From Flammeovirgaceae bacterium UBA4659 (GTDB taxonomy: Bacteria; Bacteroidota; Bacteroidia; Cytophagales; Cyclobacteriaceae): a stretch of 9,626 nt of DNA. Both the position numbers and the translations under genes were made by a program. The notes beneath the pieces were generated by a model. It saw nothing but the letters and a program-made list of their open reading frames with translations, ran no database searches and was not told where the DNA came from. Positions 1-8,110 of the stretch are shown here, one piece after another. How positions within the stretch are numbered: the stretch's first letter is position 1; every line of letters begins with the position of its first letter. Location of the stretch: positions 1 to 9,626 of the forward strand of contig DHLV01000098.1 in assembly GCA_002405445.1 (NCBI GenBank). Reading direction: 5' to 3'.

Positions 1-3000
1 TAAAGGTGATCTTCCGGTGCGCACCGACTTCCAAAGCATCGTAAATTTCCCTTATCAACTCAAATACAGTATATATACCGCCACCGCCCCCACCGCCCGC
101 ATCGTTCCTTATCATTCTATAGTAATCAGAACCAGCTCCAAACGCAGCACTCAGGCCACAGTCCTCTGGATTGCCCCTGCCTATATAAAAATCCAACGGC
201 CCTGCTAGCCCTGATGACCCCTCCTCCACAGCACCACTAGGGTCATTGTAGGTAAACGGGTTGTTAAAAGCATAGCGGTACGGTGTCCAACCAGGGGCAG
301 CACCGCCAAGAACATCTACCCCGTTAAAACGACCCAGCACGGGGTCATACTCCCGCAGGGGAGTGCTGAGGTAATTGGCAAAGTTGCTCGCTTCGTTCTG
401 CCACTGGCTACCACCGTTGTAGTTGTATTGGTTGGGCGCAGTGATGGATGGCGTATTATTGGCAAGCCCCTCATGCCTGAGCCCAAAGGGATAGTAATCA
501 TTGGCGGTGGTCACTTCGGCCACGCGCGCAGTGTGCGTCACACTCACATCATCGAACCACACCGCGCTTCCTTCTGTTTCGTTGCTGGTATAGATGTAGA
601 CGTACCCGCTACGCTGCACGGTGATATCGATCTGCACCTTGTCCCACGCCACGCTGTTCTCTTGGTTCTGCAAAAAACCCGCGCTGGGGTCTATGCGGTC
701 CCACCCGGCATTCACAAAAGTAAAGTTGTCGTCAAACAGTAAGTAGTTGATGAAAGCACGAGGTCTATCTGTAAAACTGCCTCCGTAACCACTGCCCATT
801 GCAGCCGAGGCATTATTGTACAGCCCTGTGGCGCCACCCCCTTCCACACCGTTGATCCCTGCAAAGCTGCCACCAAAAGCCGCAGCAAGCCCCGCCACTA
901 TGGCGTTGCCAAAATTGGGGTTGGCGCTGGGCTTCAAAAATTTTCCGTAGGCTTCTATGTGCAGTTGGTCGCCAGGCTTCACTTTCAATGATATGCCTGG
1001 GCCAATTTTGCGGACTCCGGTGCCTGTGAGGTAGGCTGCACGGTTTGGGGTGGGTACAGCGGTGGTGGCAGCACTGTGGTTGAGCCACGGCCCCACCTGC
1101 GGCTGCTCCACATCAAACAAGCTTTGGTAATATTGCATCTCCACCACACGCGGGTTGCTGACAACCGCCTGACCGTTGTCTTCCATGGTGGCGGTGTAGG
1201 TGTTGGTAACTGTTTTTTCCCGAAAGGTGGCGCGCACATTTCCCTGTTGATCGCTCACCATATATTCGTACTCAAAGCTGCCATCGGCTTTGCGGTTCAC
1301 TTTGCCTTCGCCCATGGTGTAATACAACAGGTCGGTGCCTTGGTAGACAAAGTTGGCCACGTAGGTTTGCTTTGGTCCTGCGGTACCACCTTGTGTGGTG
1401 GTGCTGCTCACCCGTGCACCATCAGCTGTGTACTCATAGGCCAGCATGGCCACGCCTGCTTTGGTCACGTTGGTCGTCTTGTTCAAATCGTTGTAGCCCA
1501 ATGTCACGCCCTTGTTTTTGTCGTCAATCAAATTGCCGTTGGCATCATAAAAATACTCAACAGTGTTGGTAAAACCATTTACAAAACCCGCCCCCGTGCC
1601 TGCATCTTCCACTTGCAACAGCTGGTTGCCACCATAGCTATAGGTAAGGTGGTCTGTTTTTACGATGGCTGCGGCATCGCTAGCCTTGCTGTAGCGTTCG
1701 TAGCCCATAATGTTACCATTGTGGTCATAGCTTAAGTTTTTCATGTCATAGGCCCCAACTTCAGCCGTCCAGGCCGTTCCGTTCCAAGCCTTGTAGTTAG
1801 CATTTTTCAATTGATCGTTTGCAAAGTAGTCAAACGTGTAGGCGCGTTGCCGTTTGGGCTGGTTGTTGTTCAACGCATCGTTATGTTGCCATTTTACGGC
1901 AGCAACGGTGCCATCGTATTGGGCGGTGTTGGCCAAGGCATTGTCAATTTTGTTGTAGAGCAACTCCATGCCAAACACATCATCATTGTCATTATTAAAA
2001 AGCGCATCGTACTTCAGCTCGCTGTTGTTGATGTGCGTAAGCCAGCCGCGAATATTATACTTAAAATCGATGGATTGCAAAAAGCCCTCTGCACCGGTGG
2101 AGCCCATCCCGCCCAGGTTTTTCTCAACCAACTGCCCGACCGCATTGTAGCGGTAGGTGGCCAGTGTTTTCTCGGGCAGTGTATTTATTTTTTCGTACGC
2201 GCGTATGATGCGCCCTTTGGCATCGTAGTCGTAGCGGTTCAGCACCGTAATGGTCTTACCTACCGCCACTTTCTGGAAGGTTACCTTCTTCAGCGCTTTA
2301 CCTTCAAAATCGAGCACGGAAGTGGCCACATCTTCTACGGTGGCATTTAGCGCATTGTTGCTGCGCCTTTGCACAGGGCGGTAATAGCGGTCATAAAAAA
2401 TCACTTCTGTGAGCCATGTTGCGGTGTTAAGGATCAACTTCTTGCTGGCGGTGGGCAGACCGCGCACGGTCGTTGCGAGCACGGGTTCTTCGCTGCCCAA
2501 CCCTTGAGGCAGGTAAGCAAAGTCGGCAGTGCCATTGTAGTCTAAATCATAGTCATCGTAATAATTCACCAACCGTACGGCTATGTTGGTGTTGGGAAAG
2601 GCGTTGTTGCTATAGCCAAAGGTGCTGCTGGCTTGTCGTATTTCAAAGTACGCATCAGGGCCGCTGTAGTTTTTGGCATCTAAAATTTGTTGCAACGAGG
2701 TGCGCGTGATGTTTACGATGTCAGTATATATGCCTGCCAACACCGGGCGGCCTTTTCTGTCAAACTTTGTGAACATCCATTGCTTGGCAGCAGTTTGGTT
2801 GGCATGCTGCGTCAGGACGGGTCGGTTGAGTTGGTCATACACCACGTAGCTCCAGCCCGCACCCGGCACTTTCTGTTCTATGGGCCTGCCGCGTTGGTCA
2901 TACACATTCTCGAACACGTATTGGTCTTTGATGCTGGCATCCAGCAGCCAATTATTCGTTTTCATAAATGCCACACCCTTGGGCTGTATGGTGTAGCGCA

Positions 3001-3772
3001 GTTGGTTCATCTCATTGTATATGTAGTACGTTTCAAGGTCGGTATTCGCACCGCCAATTACCACCGCGGCAACCCTGCGCGTTAACAGCGTGCGGTCAAG
3101 CTTGTCTTTAAAGTTGATTGTTTTCACACCGTCTTCGCTGGTGGTCTCTATAGCATAAAGAGTGTTGGCAGGAAAAAAGCCTGAACTTGTACCATCTGTG
3201 TTAAACTGCCTAACCTGATCGGCAACGGTATTCATCGTTGTATTAACGCGCACCGTATGGGCCGTGCCCGGCTGCCAATCGGCACCGGGTGCCCCCTGTT
3301 CTTTAAGTATGTCCATCGGCAAAGCCTCGAAAACAGAAAGCGAGTAGGGAGCCGCATCATCTGAAACATTGTCTACAGGGTTATTGTAAAATGCAAGCTG
3401 CGCGGCCTCAGCCCCAGAATTAAAGTTGCCGGTGTTATTCACCGAGACATAAGGCAAGAAAGTTTTTGGCGAACGGCCAAAAGCATCATACGCTATATGC
3501 TGCACCAAATCCTTTGCAGTTGGCGAACTGGCGACCATCACACTTTGTACGCTACGGCCTAGGCCATCTTGATAGACCACATTGGTACTCTTTTCTAAAC
3601 TGGAAAGAGCCGTTACTTCGTAAGGTTGTTTTCCTCGCACGCGCACTACTGTGGTAGTGACTTGGGACTGCTGAGCCTCGGTGATAGTAGGTAAGGGAGG
3701 AAGTGCTCGCTGCGCAAACACCGCGCAGTTCATTATTATTGCTAATATGGTGAAGATATAAGTCGGTTTCAT
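1..3772 (-). CDS. Secreted DUF6443/RHS-repeat protein, C-terminus beyond window
   Basis: The frame is open from ATG 3772 to the window edge: 1257 complete codons, no stop, with the same phase at every point checked. A signal peptide covers residues 1-20 (hydrophobic run ending CAVFA, then Q). A DUF6443-like region follows (YQDGLGR at 67-73, then a SPTAKDLVQ-type segment). YD-type repeats occur at about 514-521, 682-687, 742-747 and 779-788. The RHS core landmarks are SDQQGNVR (840-847), YYPFGL (1093-1098), YDPVLGRF (1142-1149) and DPSG (1177-1180). Between GNVR and YYPFGL lies an insert of about 245 residues resembling the jelly-roll-like segment common in Bacteroidota RHS proteins. After DPSG the sequence becomes non-conserved, with seven glycines at 1226-1232; this is where the variable tip of RHS proteins begins. 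RHS cores are known to form shells around C-terminal effectors; the effector here is unseen, so a toxin role is inferred. The gene starts 44 bases after the upstream gene's stop, suggesting one transcript. No Shine-Dalgarno is visible. Confidence 0.95.
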   Translation of the reverse strand, partial: MKPTYIFTILAIIMNCAVFAQRALPPLPTITEAQQSQVTTTVVRVRGKQPYEVTALSSLEKSTNVVYQDGLGRSVQSVMVASSPTAKDLVQHIAYDAFGRSPKTFLPYVSVNNTGNFNSGAEAAQLAFYNNPVDNVSDDAAPYSLSVFEALPMDILKEQGAPGADWQPGTAHTVRVNTTMNTVADQVRQFNTDGTSSGFFPANTLYAIETTSEDGVKTINFKDKLDRTLLTRRVAAVVIGGANTDLETYYIYNEMNQLRYTIQPKGVAFMKTNNWLLDASIKDQYVFENVYDQRGRPIEQKVPGAGWSYVVYDQLNRPVLTQHANQTAAKQWMFTKFDRKGRPVLAGIYTDIVNITRTSLQQILDAKNYSGPDAYFEIRQASSTFGYSNNAFPNTNIAVRLVNYYDDYDLDYNGTADFAYLPQGLGSEEPVLATTVRGLPTASKKLILNTATWLTEVIFYDRYYRPVQRRSNNALNATVEDVATSVLDFEGKALKKVTFQKVAVGKTITVLNRYDYDAKGRIIRAYEKINTLPEKTLATYRYNAVGQLVEKNLGGMGSTGAEGFLQSIDFKYNIRGWLTHINNSELKYDALFNNDNDDVFGMELLYNKIDNALANTAQYDGTVAAVKWQHNDALNNNQPKRQRAYTFDYFANDQLKNANYKAWNGTAWTAEVGAYDMKNLSYDHNGNIMGYERYSKASDAAAIVKTDHLTYSYGGNQLLQVEDAGTGAGFVNGFTNTVEYFYDANGNLIDDKNKGVTLGYNDLNKTTNVTKAGVAMLAYEYTADGARVSSTTTQGGTAGPKQTYVANFVYQGTDLLYYTMGEGKVNRKADGSFEYEYMVSDQQGNVRATFREKTVTNTYTATMEDNGQAVVSNPRVVEMQYYQSLFDVEQPQVGPWLNHSAATTAVPTPNRAAYLTGTGVRKIGPGISLKVKPGDQLHIEAYGKFLKPSANPNFGNAIVAGLAAAFGGSFAGINGVEGGGATGLYNNASAAMGSGYGGSFTDRPRAFINYLLFDDNFTFVNAGWDRIDPSAGFLQNQENSVAWDKVQIDITVQRSGYVYIYTSNETEGSAVWFDDVSVTHTARVAEVTTANDYYPFGLRHEGLANNTPSITAPNQYNYNGGSQWQNEASNFANYLSTPLREYDPVLGRFNGVDVLGGAAPGWTPYRYAFNNPFTYNDPSGAVEEGSSGLAGPLDFYIGRGNPEDCGLSAAFGAGSDYYRMIRNDAGGGGGGGIYTVFELIREIYDALEVGAHRKITF

Positions 3773-3816
3773 TTTGTTCGGGGTTCGTTTTGAATGAGCT
3801 TGAGTCCAATCGATGT

Positions 3817-6800
3817 TTAATTACCTCCCTCGGGGCATCCCGGGCATGGAGGCGGAGGGCATGGATTGGGATCTGAATAAACGTACACCGGTATAATGTT
3901 TGAATAACCAACACGTCCCTGTGAATCGGTAACTTTGCACTGCATGTCAAAGCCTCCCTGCTGCGGCACATTAGTGTAGGTAAATGCAGACCATTGATAG
4001 CCTGTGGTGGGTGTGCCCGTACCCGACAGCCATTCATATGTATAATTTCCATTACCACCCTGCAACGCAGTAATCACTCCGCGCACGGCATCCCAAGGCA
4101 AAGCGGGCGCGTTGTTGCCACCACCGGTCATGGGGTCACAAATCACTTGACCCGATGTATTAAACGGTGGTATCGTATTGCCACCGCACAGATTCCAATT
4201 GACAGTGCCCGATGCACAGATTTCCACGCGCATCACTGCGGTAAATGCCTGTACTTTTTCAGAGGTGCCGTATTGTGGGTGCGATACCCTCAATTTGATG
4301 TTGTAGTTGCCCGCCAATAAAATTCTGTATTCTACCCGATCCAGGGTTTCATAACCATTTCCGAAATCCCATTCATACTTCACTCCAGGAATGCAATTGT
4401 CGCGTGCGGTAAATTTGATCTCGTCCCCAGCCCAATAATAGCCTTCCATTATAAAATCCGCTACCAGATTTTTGGCCGGCATAACTGGAAAAGTGTAACT
4501 ATTTTGCTGCACCACATTACGATCTGTATTCAACACGTTGAGTACCCTACCCAGGCGGTCGTACTGTTTGTAAACAGTTACACCGCGCGTGTCCGTAACG
4601 GTTGATGCCCCAAAAGGCGCATCGTAGGTGTAACATGTTATGTCAGCACTCTCGGGATAAAATGCTACATCATCCAATAGAGGTTTAAGTGTTTGCTGGG
4701 ATATAACTGTGCCATAATTGGCGGTGCCCTGGACTTCCAGCAAAAACTGGGAGGGCCAAGTGGAAACTGGTATTATCCGCTCAAAATATTCATAGCCATT
4801 TGTAGCTGGCGCAAAGCTGTGCACCTGGTTATAGACTATCTGGCCGCTGGTATTTTTGACTGTTAACCGAAGATCGACAGGCGATGAATTTTTCTTTACC
4901 CACAACGAGAAAACATAGTTGAGAACGTTTGCTTTGTTGATCGTTTTCGAAAGCAGAACGCTTGGGTGTATCCCGCTTTCTCCTGTTCTGCCAGCGCCAT
5001 AAATAGCCGCTGATTTGTCGAACTGAAATCCGGTTACGGTTTCAAAGTCAGAAAATGCGATTTGGTCAGGTGTGGCATTTACCAATTGTGCAACGGGCAG
5101 CGTTTTGTTGTAACCCCAAATAGTACCCGTAGGTATTTTGTCGAGCCCTTGCGCGGCCAACGGCAGCTCATAGTCGTCATATGACGTGAATTGTCTGACT
5201 ACTTCGTATCTAGTGTCTGTCTTGAAAATCTTGCCATTCCCTTGTGTAAGCACATATGCGTCTACGAAATTGGTTATTCCAGCAGCTACAGAAAGTGAAA
5301 GGTGCTGCTGGGGTAATATCTTGCTCTTGCCGAAATCAGAGAAAAGGGTTACCGATGCGCCTATCACTTTTTCAGCCTGTGATGGAGATTGGCGGTATTG
5401 CACTGATTCGATGGCGGTGCCGTTTCTGAAAGACATCTGAAGTGCACGGATCATTTCCAACTGCTTATCGATACCTGTGGCTGGGATAGGTCCAAAATCA
5501 AGTGGGTATTTGGTGCGCGATGTGAACACAGTGCCATCACTGTTTGTTGATTTTGTGCGGCTAAGTAGTCTGTGATTGGGGCTTTCGTAAAAAAATTCAT
5601 TTGTCTCTGATGTTTGCTTGCTCGCATCCAGTAGATCGTAAGTTGTGGTAACTTGGGTGCTAACTGTTTTCGCAACATCTGTGAGGTATCTGTACTTAGA
5701 AAACAGGAATGTATTGAAATCGCTATTTGCGTACTTGTCAAAACAAAGAGCCCACACCAAGTATGGGGAACTGCCGGTTTTGGCAACTGACTGATAGTTG
5801 TGCTCTACCATTTTTCGTTTCCTACCTTGCTCATCAAAAAATTCTGTCTTCAGAAGCAAACCTCTTTCATGACCGTAATTGGGCTGCGGTGTTGGTACAA
5901 CGCCCCATTCTCCACCAGAGTTGATTACGCCCATTGTAGAGCAAGAAGACGCCCGCGCAAACTTTGTCTGGCTCGGGACCCAATCTCCACTCGCAACGCT
6001 GCCGTATGCCGCTGGCGCACTAAACGTGTAAACCGTCCAACCATTGCCGGTTTGTTTTTCCTTTACATTGGTATAGACTATGTCGCTGTCTAAGAACGGG
6101 TCAAGGTTCGACAGGTCTTTTTCAGATCTGACGGTCAGCGACTCCCACATAGTCTGCTGTGACCCGGAAGCCAAAGTCGAATAGCTTATTTCGTTTGTTG
6201 CATTCTGAGGGTCGCGGTATTCCCAAGTTGGTAAAGCAAACTGGGGTCGTGCAAGAGAAACACCTGAAGAAATGGTACCACTCTTGTACTCGTAATCTTT
6301 TACCGTCTTAGTACCAGTGTTGATTCCGTCAAAGTAAATGATCTGTTTTACTCGAAGTCCTCCGGCAAGATAGCTTTGATTTGCAACCGGATCGTAATAC
6401 TCATGGGGCTCCATGATGATTGTTGCAGAGCCGCCAGTTGGATAAATCACTTGTTCAAGGCTGCCCAATGGCATCTTGTCATAATCTGGAGTTCTGTCCG
6501 CACCCTGCAGTGTGTAGCTAGGACCCGCATAATTTGCAATCGGGTACAAGCGGTAGCGGTCAGCTAACCCAAGTGCAGGATATACATAAATAGTGGGATA
6601 TCTGACGGAGTTTGGCTTTCCGTTAAAATAACCCCAGAAATCCACACTTCGTGAATATTTCCCAGGAAGGAATGTTTGGTCTATCGAAAAGTTGACCCCA
6701 TAATATCGAAACTTGTAAGGCGGGTTTGCTTCGCAGTCTGAAAGTTCAGACACACTCTCCAAAAACCTCCTGCTACTCAAGTCTGGCCCAGATACCGCGC

Positions 6801-7845
6801 GCTGACTGAAGCTGTACTCCTTAACTAGTTGGTCTGGCTTTCTCCGACCATCCAAGATACGGATTTTTGTTACCATTTCCCCTACTGAAACAATGGCAAG
6901 TGCAAACGTTGATGTCTTTATTGAGTCGAGTTCAAAACCACTGAAGGTGTTAATGTTTCGGTATGAGTCCCTAACAGCGTACGATGAACTCCCTGAGTTG
7001 CGGATAGCAAAACGAATGGTATCATTCGCAGTTCGATTTGGTCGTGGCAAAAATCCACCACCCGGAGTCATAATATAATAAACATTACTCACCGGGCGGT
7101 ACACAAAACTTATTTGTGCACCCGATGGAGACTCGATCTTGGTGAGTTTCCATGCATTGTACCAACCTAACCCATTCTTATAGTTTTCGTAATTACGTTT
7201 GAGATACTCACTGCTGCCTCCGGCAACCAACGGGGTACTTACGGAATAACTTGAAAGTTTGTTGAATGTGTAAACCACCCCTTGGTTTGTCGTGATCGTA
7301 AAAGAATTAATGTATCCGTTGTAATTTTGATAAAATGAAATTTTAAGATCTTGATATGGGATCAATCGAATCGACTTATTGTTGTCAAAAATGAATTTGC
7401 CTGACAGACCACCGGCAGAAAAGCTGAATACGTCTGGTTCTGTATCAGACGCATATCCGAGTCCATTCACAAAATTGTAATCACTGCTCTCATCGGTACA
7501 GGTTGCAGTCGACAAATCACTAGAATTGGCAAAAGATGCCATGCTGGACGCGTTGGTCGCGTGGTTCAACCATCCGTTGTTTGGTGCATCATCAGGCAGA
7601 CCCTTGACATTTCGTGTAACAGCGCCACCAGCAACAAGACCCCACCCCAATCCATAAGGTCCTGGTTCATCTTGAAGCCTAACTCCTGAAGAGTTGTAGG
7701 CCAACGCCACTGAATGGGTTAGATCTCTATCTGTTAGCTCCCACAGTGGCAATTGAATATTTGGCCTTCCAGACTGCATGTTCACTGACACCTGAGAATA
7801 AGCGGCTGCCGAAAAAAAGCAGCACAATAGCATGAAATGTTTCAT
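3817..7845 (-). CDS. Secreted RHS-like/PKD protein paired with the RHS gene
   Basis: A 1342-residue protein. The frame is open up to 8031, but the ATG at 7845 is chosen because it places a signal peptide at the N-terminus (residues 1-18, ending AAAYS before Q); the longer start would bury it behind 62 unremarkable residues. Residues about 28-85 (VALAYNSSG at 46-54, GLGWGLVAGGAVTR at 65-78) resemble the opening of SpvB/Tc-toxin-B and RHS-like shells. The long middle is beta-rich in style without named motifs. A YD-like motif (YDRLGR) is at 1095-1100. A PKD-type domain spans about 1132-1213 (YEWDFGNG at 1157-1164), followed by a second Ig/PKD-like segment at about 1215-1326. The end, residues 1325-1342, is rich in Pro and Cys (CPPPPCPGC). 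No T9SS C-terminal sorting domain is apparent. It is the first gene of the pair. A role as partner, carrier or export helper of the RHS protein is inferred from adjacency and shared architecture; no enzyme motif was recognised. Confidence 0.88.
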   Translation of the reverse strand: MKHFMLLCCFFSAAAYSQVSVNMQSGRPNIQLPLWELTDRDLTHSVALAYNSSGVRLQDEPGPYGLGWGLVAGGAVTRNVKGLPDDAPNNGWLNHATNASSMASFANSSDLSTATCTDESSDYNFVNGLGYASDTEPDVFSFSAGGLSGKFIFDNNKSIRLIPYQDLKISFYQNYNGYINSFTITTNQGVVYTFNKLSSYSVSTPLVAGGSSEYLKRNYENYKNGLGWYNAWKLTKIESPSGAQISFVYRPVSNVYYIMTPGGGFLPRPNRTANDTIRFAIRNSGSSSYAVRDSYRNINTFSGFELDSIKTSTFALAIVSVGEMVTKIRILDGRRKPDQLVKEYSFSQRAVSGPDLSSRRFLESVSELSDCEANPPYKFRYYGVNFSIDQTFLPGKYSRSVDFWGYFNGKPNSVRYPTIYVYPALGLADRYRLYPIANYAGPSYTLQGADRTPDYDKMPLGSLEQVIYPTGGSATIIMEPHEYYDPVANQSYLAGGLRVKQIIYFDGINTGTKTVKDYEYKSGTISSGVSLARPQFALPTWEYRDPQNATNEISYSTLASGSQQTMWESLTVRSEKDLSNLDPFLDSDIVYTNVKEKQTGNGWTVYTFSAPAAYGSVASGDWVPSQTKFARASSCSTMGVINSGGEWGVVPTPQPNYGHERGLLLKTEFFDEQGRKRKMVEHNYQSVAKTGSSPYLVWALCFDKYANSDFNTFLFSKYRYLTDVAKTVSTQVTTTYDLLDASKQTSETNEFFYESPNHRLLSRTKSTNSDGTVFTSRTKYPLDFGPIPATGIDKQLEMIRALQMSFRNGTAIESVQYRQSPSQAEKVIGASVTLFSDFGKSKILPQQHLSLSVAAGITNFVDAYVLTQGNGKIFKTDTRYEVVRQFTSYDDYELPLAAQGLDKIPTGTIWGYNKTLPVAQLVNATPDQIAFSDFETVTGFQFDKSAAIYGAGRTGESGIHPSVLLSKTINKANVLNYVFSLWVKKNSSPVDLRLTVKNTSGQIVYNQVHSFAPATNGYEYFERIIPVSTWPSQFLLEVQGTANYGTVISQQTLKPLLDDVAFYPESADITCYTYDAPFGASTVTDTRGVTVYKQYDRLGRVLNVLNTDRNVVQQNSYTFPVMPAKNLVADFIMEGYYWAGDEIKFTARDNCIPGVKYEWDFGNGYETLDRVEYRILLAGNYNIKLRVSHPQYGTSEKVQAFTAVMRVEICASGTVNWNLCGGNTIPPFNTSGQVICDPMTGGGNNAPALPWDAVRGVITALQGGNGNYTYEWLSGTGTPTTGYQWSAFTYTNVPQQGGFDMQCKVTDSQGRVGYSNIIPVYVYSDPNPCPPPPCPGCPEGGN

Positions 7846-7888
7846 TAGCGTTATTGCGTTTGGTTGATACCTATCAAAAGAACGTTGG

Positions 7889-7896
7889 CAAACATA
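7889..7896 (-). promoter_or_regulatory. Candidate Bacteroidota -7 box for the RHS operon
   Basis: On the minus strand these bases read TATGTTTG, matching the Bacteroidota -7 consensus TAnnTTTG. The box lies about 44 bases upstream of ATG 7845, a sensible leader length. No convincing TTG/TTTG element is found at the expected distance upstream, so the call rests on one half of the promoter only. Confidence 0.3.
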
Positions 7897-7908
7897 CAAA
7901 ATGCGATC

Positions 7909-7923
7909 GGAGAGTTTTTCTCC
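7909..7923. repeat. Short inverted repeat upstream of the candidate promoter
   Basis: Arms GGAGA and TCTCC are separated by five bases. It lies 12 bases upstream (minus-strand sense) of the TATGTTTG box. It could be part of an operator, but a five-pair stem is short enough to arise by chance. Confidence 0.2.
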
Positions 7924-8087
7924 CATTGCATGAAGTAAAGATTTTAAATGAGAAAGCGTGTGTGTATATTTTGAGTTAAACAATTGAAAACCAGAGCGAA
8001 ATTCTGGAAGCAATGACCTTACTTTAACCAAAAAAAAATTGAAAAATTTTAGCCTCTTGAATCAAGGTTAAAATTCAGAATGCCTGG

Positions 8088-8109
8088 ACTACCGTAAAAT
8101 TACGGTAGT
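8088..8109 (-). terminator. Perfect 10-bp-arm hairpin after the response regulator
   Basis: The arms ACTACCGTAA and TTACGGTAGT are exact reverse complements separated by AA. The structure begins one base after the regulator's TAA stop (minus sense), where a terminator would lie. The bases that follow (CCAGGCATTC) are not a T-tract, so it is not a canonical intrinsic terminator. Alternatives are a 3'-end stabilising hairpin or a binding site for a dimeric regulator; it lies about 240 bases upstream of the RHS operon start. The structure is directly seen; the function is uncertain. Confidence 0.4.
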
Positions 8110-8110
8110 G

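Noticed and set aside
964..973. GTTGGTCGCC, matching ten bases of the REP core, inside the RHS gene.
   Set aside because: It lies in well-conserved coding sequence (KPGDQLH), and the second palindrome arm is absent; taken as chance.
1076..2350. Long open frames on the plus strand (1076-1735 and 1811-2350).
   Set aside because: Their products match no family I recognise and they lie antisense to clearly conserved RHS sequence; they are shadows of its codon usage.
3722..3772. Possible lipoprotein signal (Cys at residue 16) in the RHS protein.
   Set aside because: The residues before the Cys (IMN) do not fit a lipobox; a standard cleavage after CAVFA is more likely.
3552..4058. A 168-codon minus-strand frame spanning the junction of the two RHS-type genes.
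   Set aside because: It is out of frame with both genes, overlaps their conserved ends and has no recognisable domain.
7846..8031. A 62-codon N-terminal extension of the PKD protein from ATG 8031.
   Set aside because: It would place a clear signal peptide internally; ATG 7845 puts the signal peptide at the N-terminus and leaves a normal leader with a TATGTTTG box.
8056..8066. Inverted repeat CTTGA-A-TCAAG followed on the minus strand by AAAATTTTT, as an intrinsic terminator.
   Set aside because: The one-base loop leaves only a four-pair, AT-rich stem, and the T-run does not follow directly; too weak to call.
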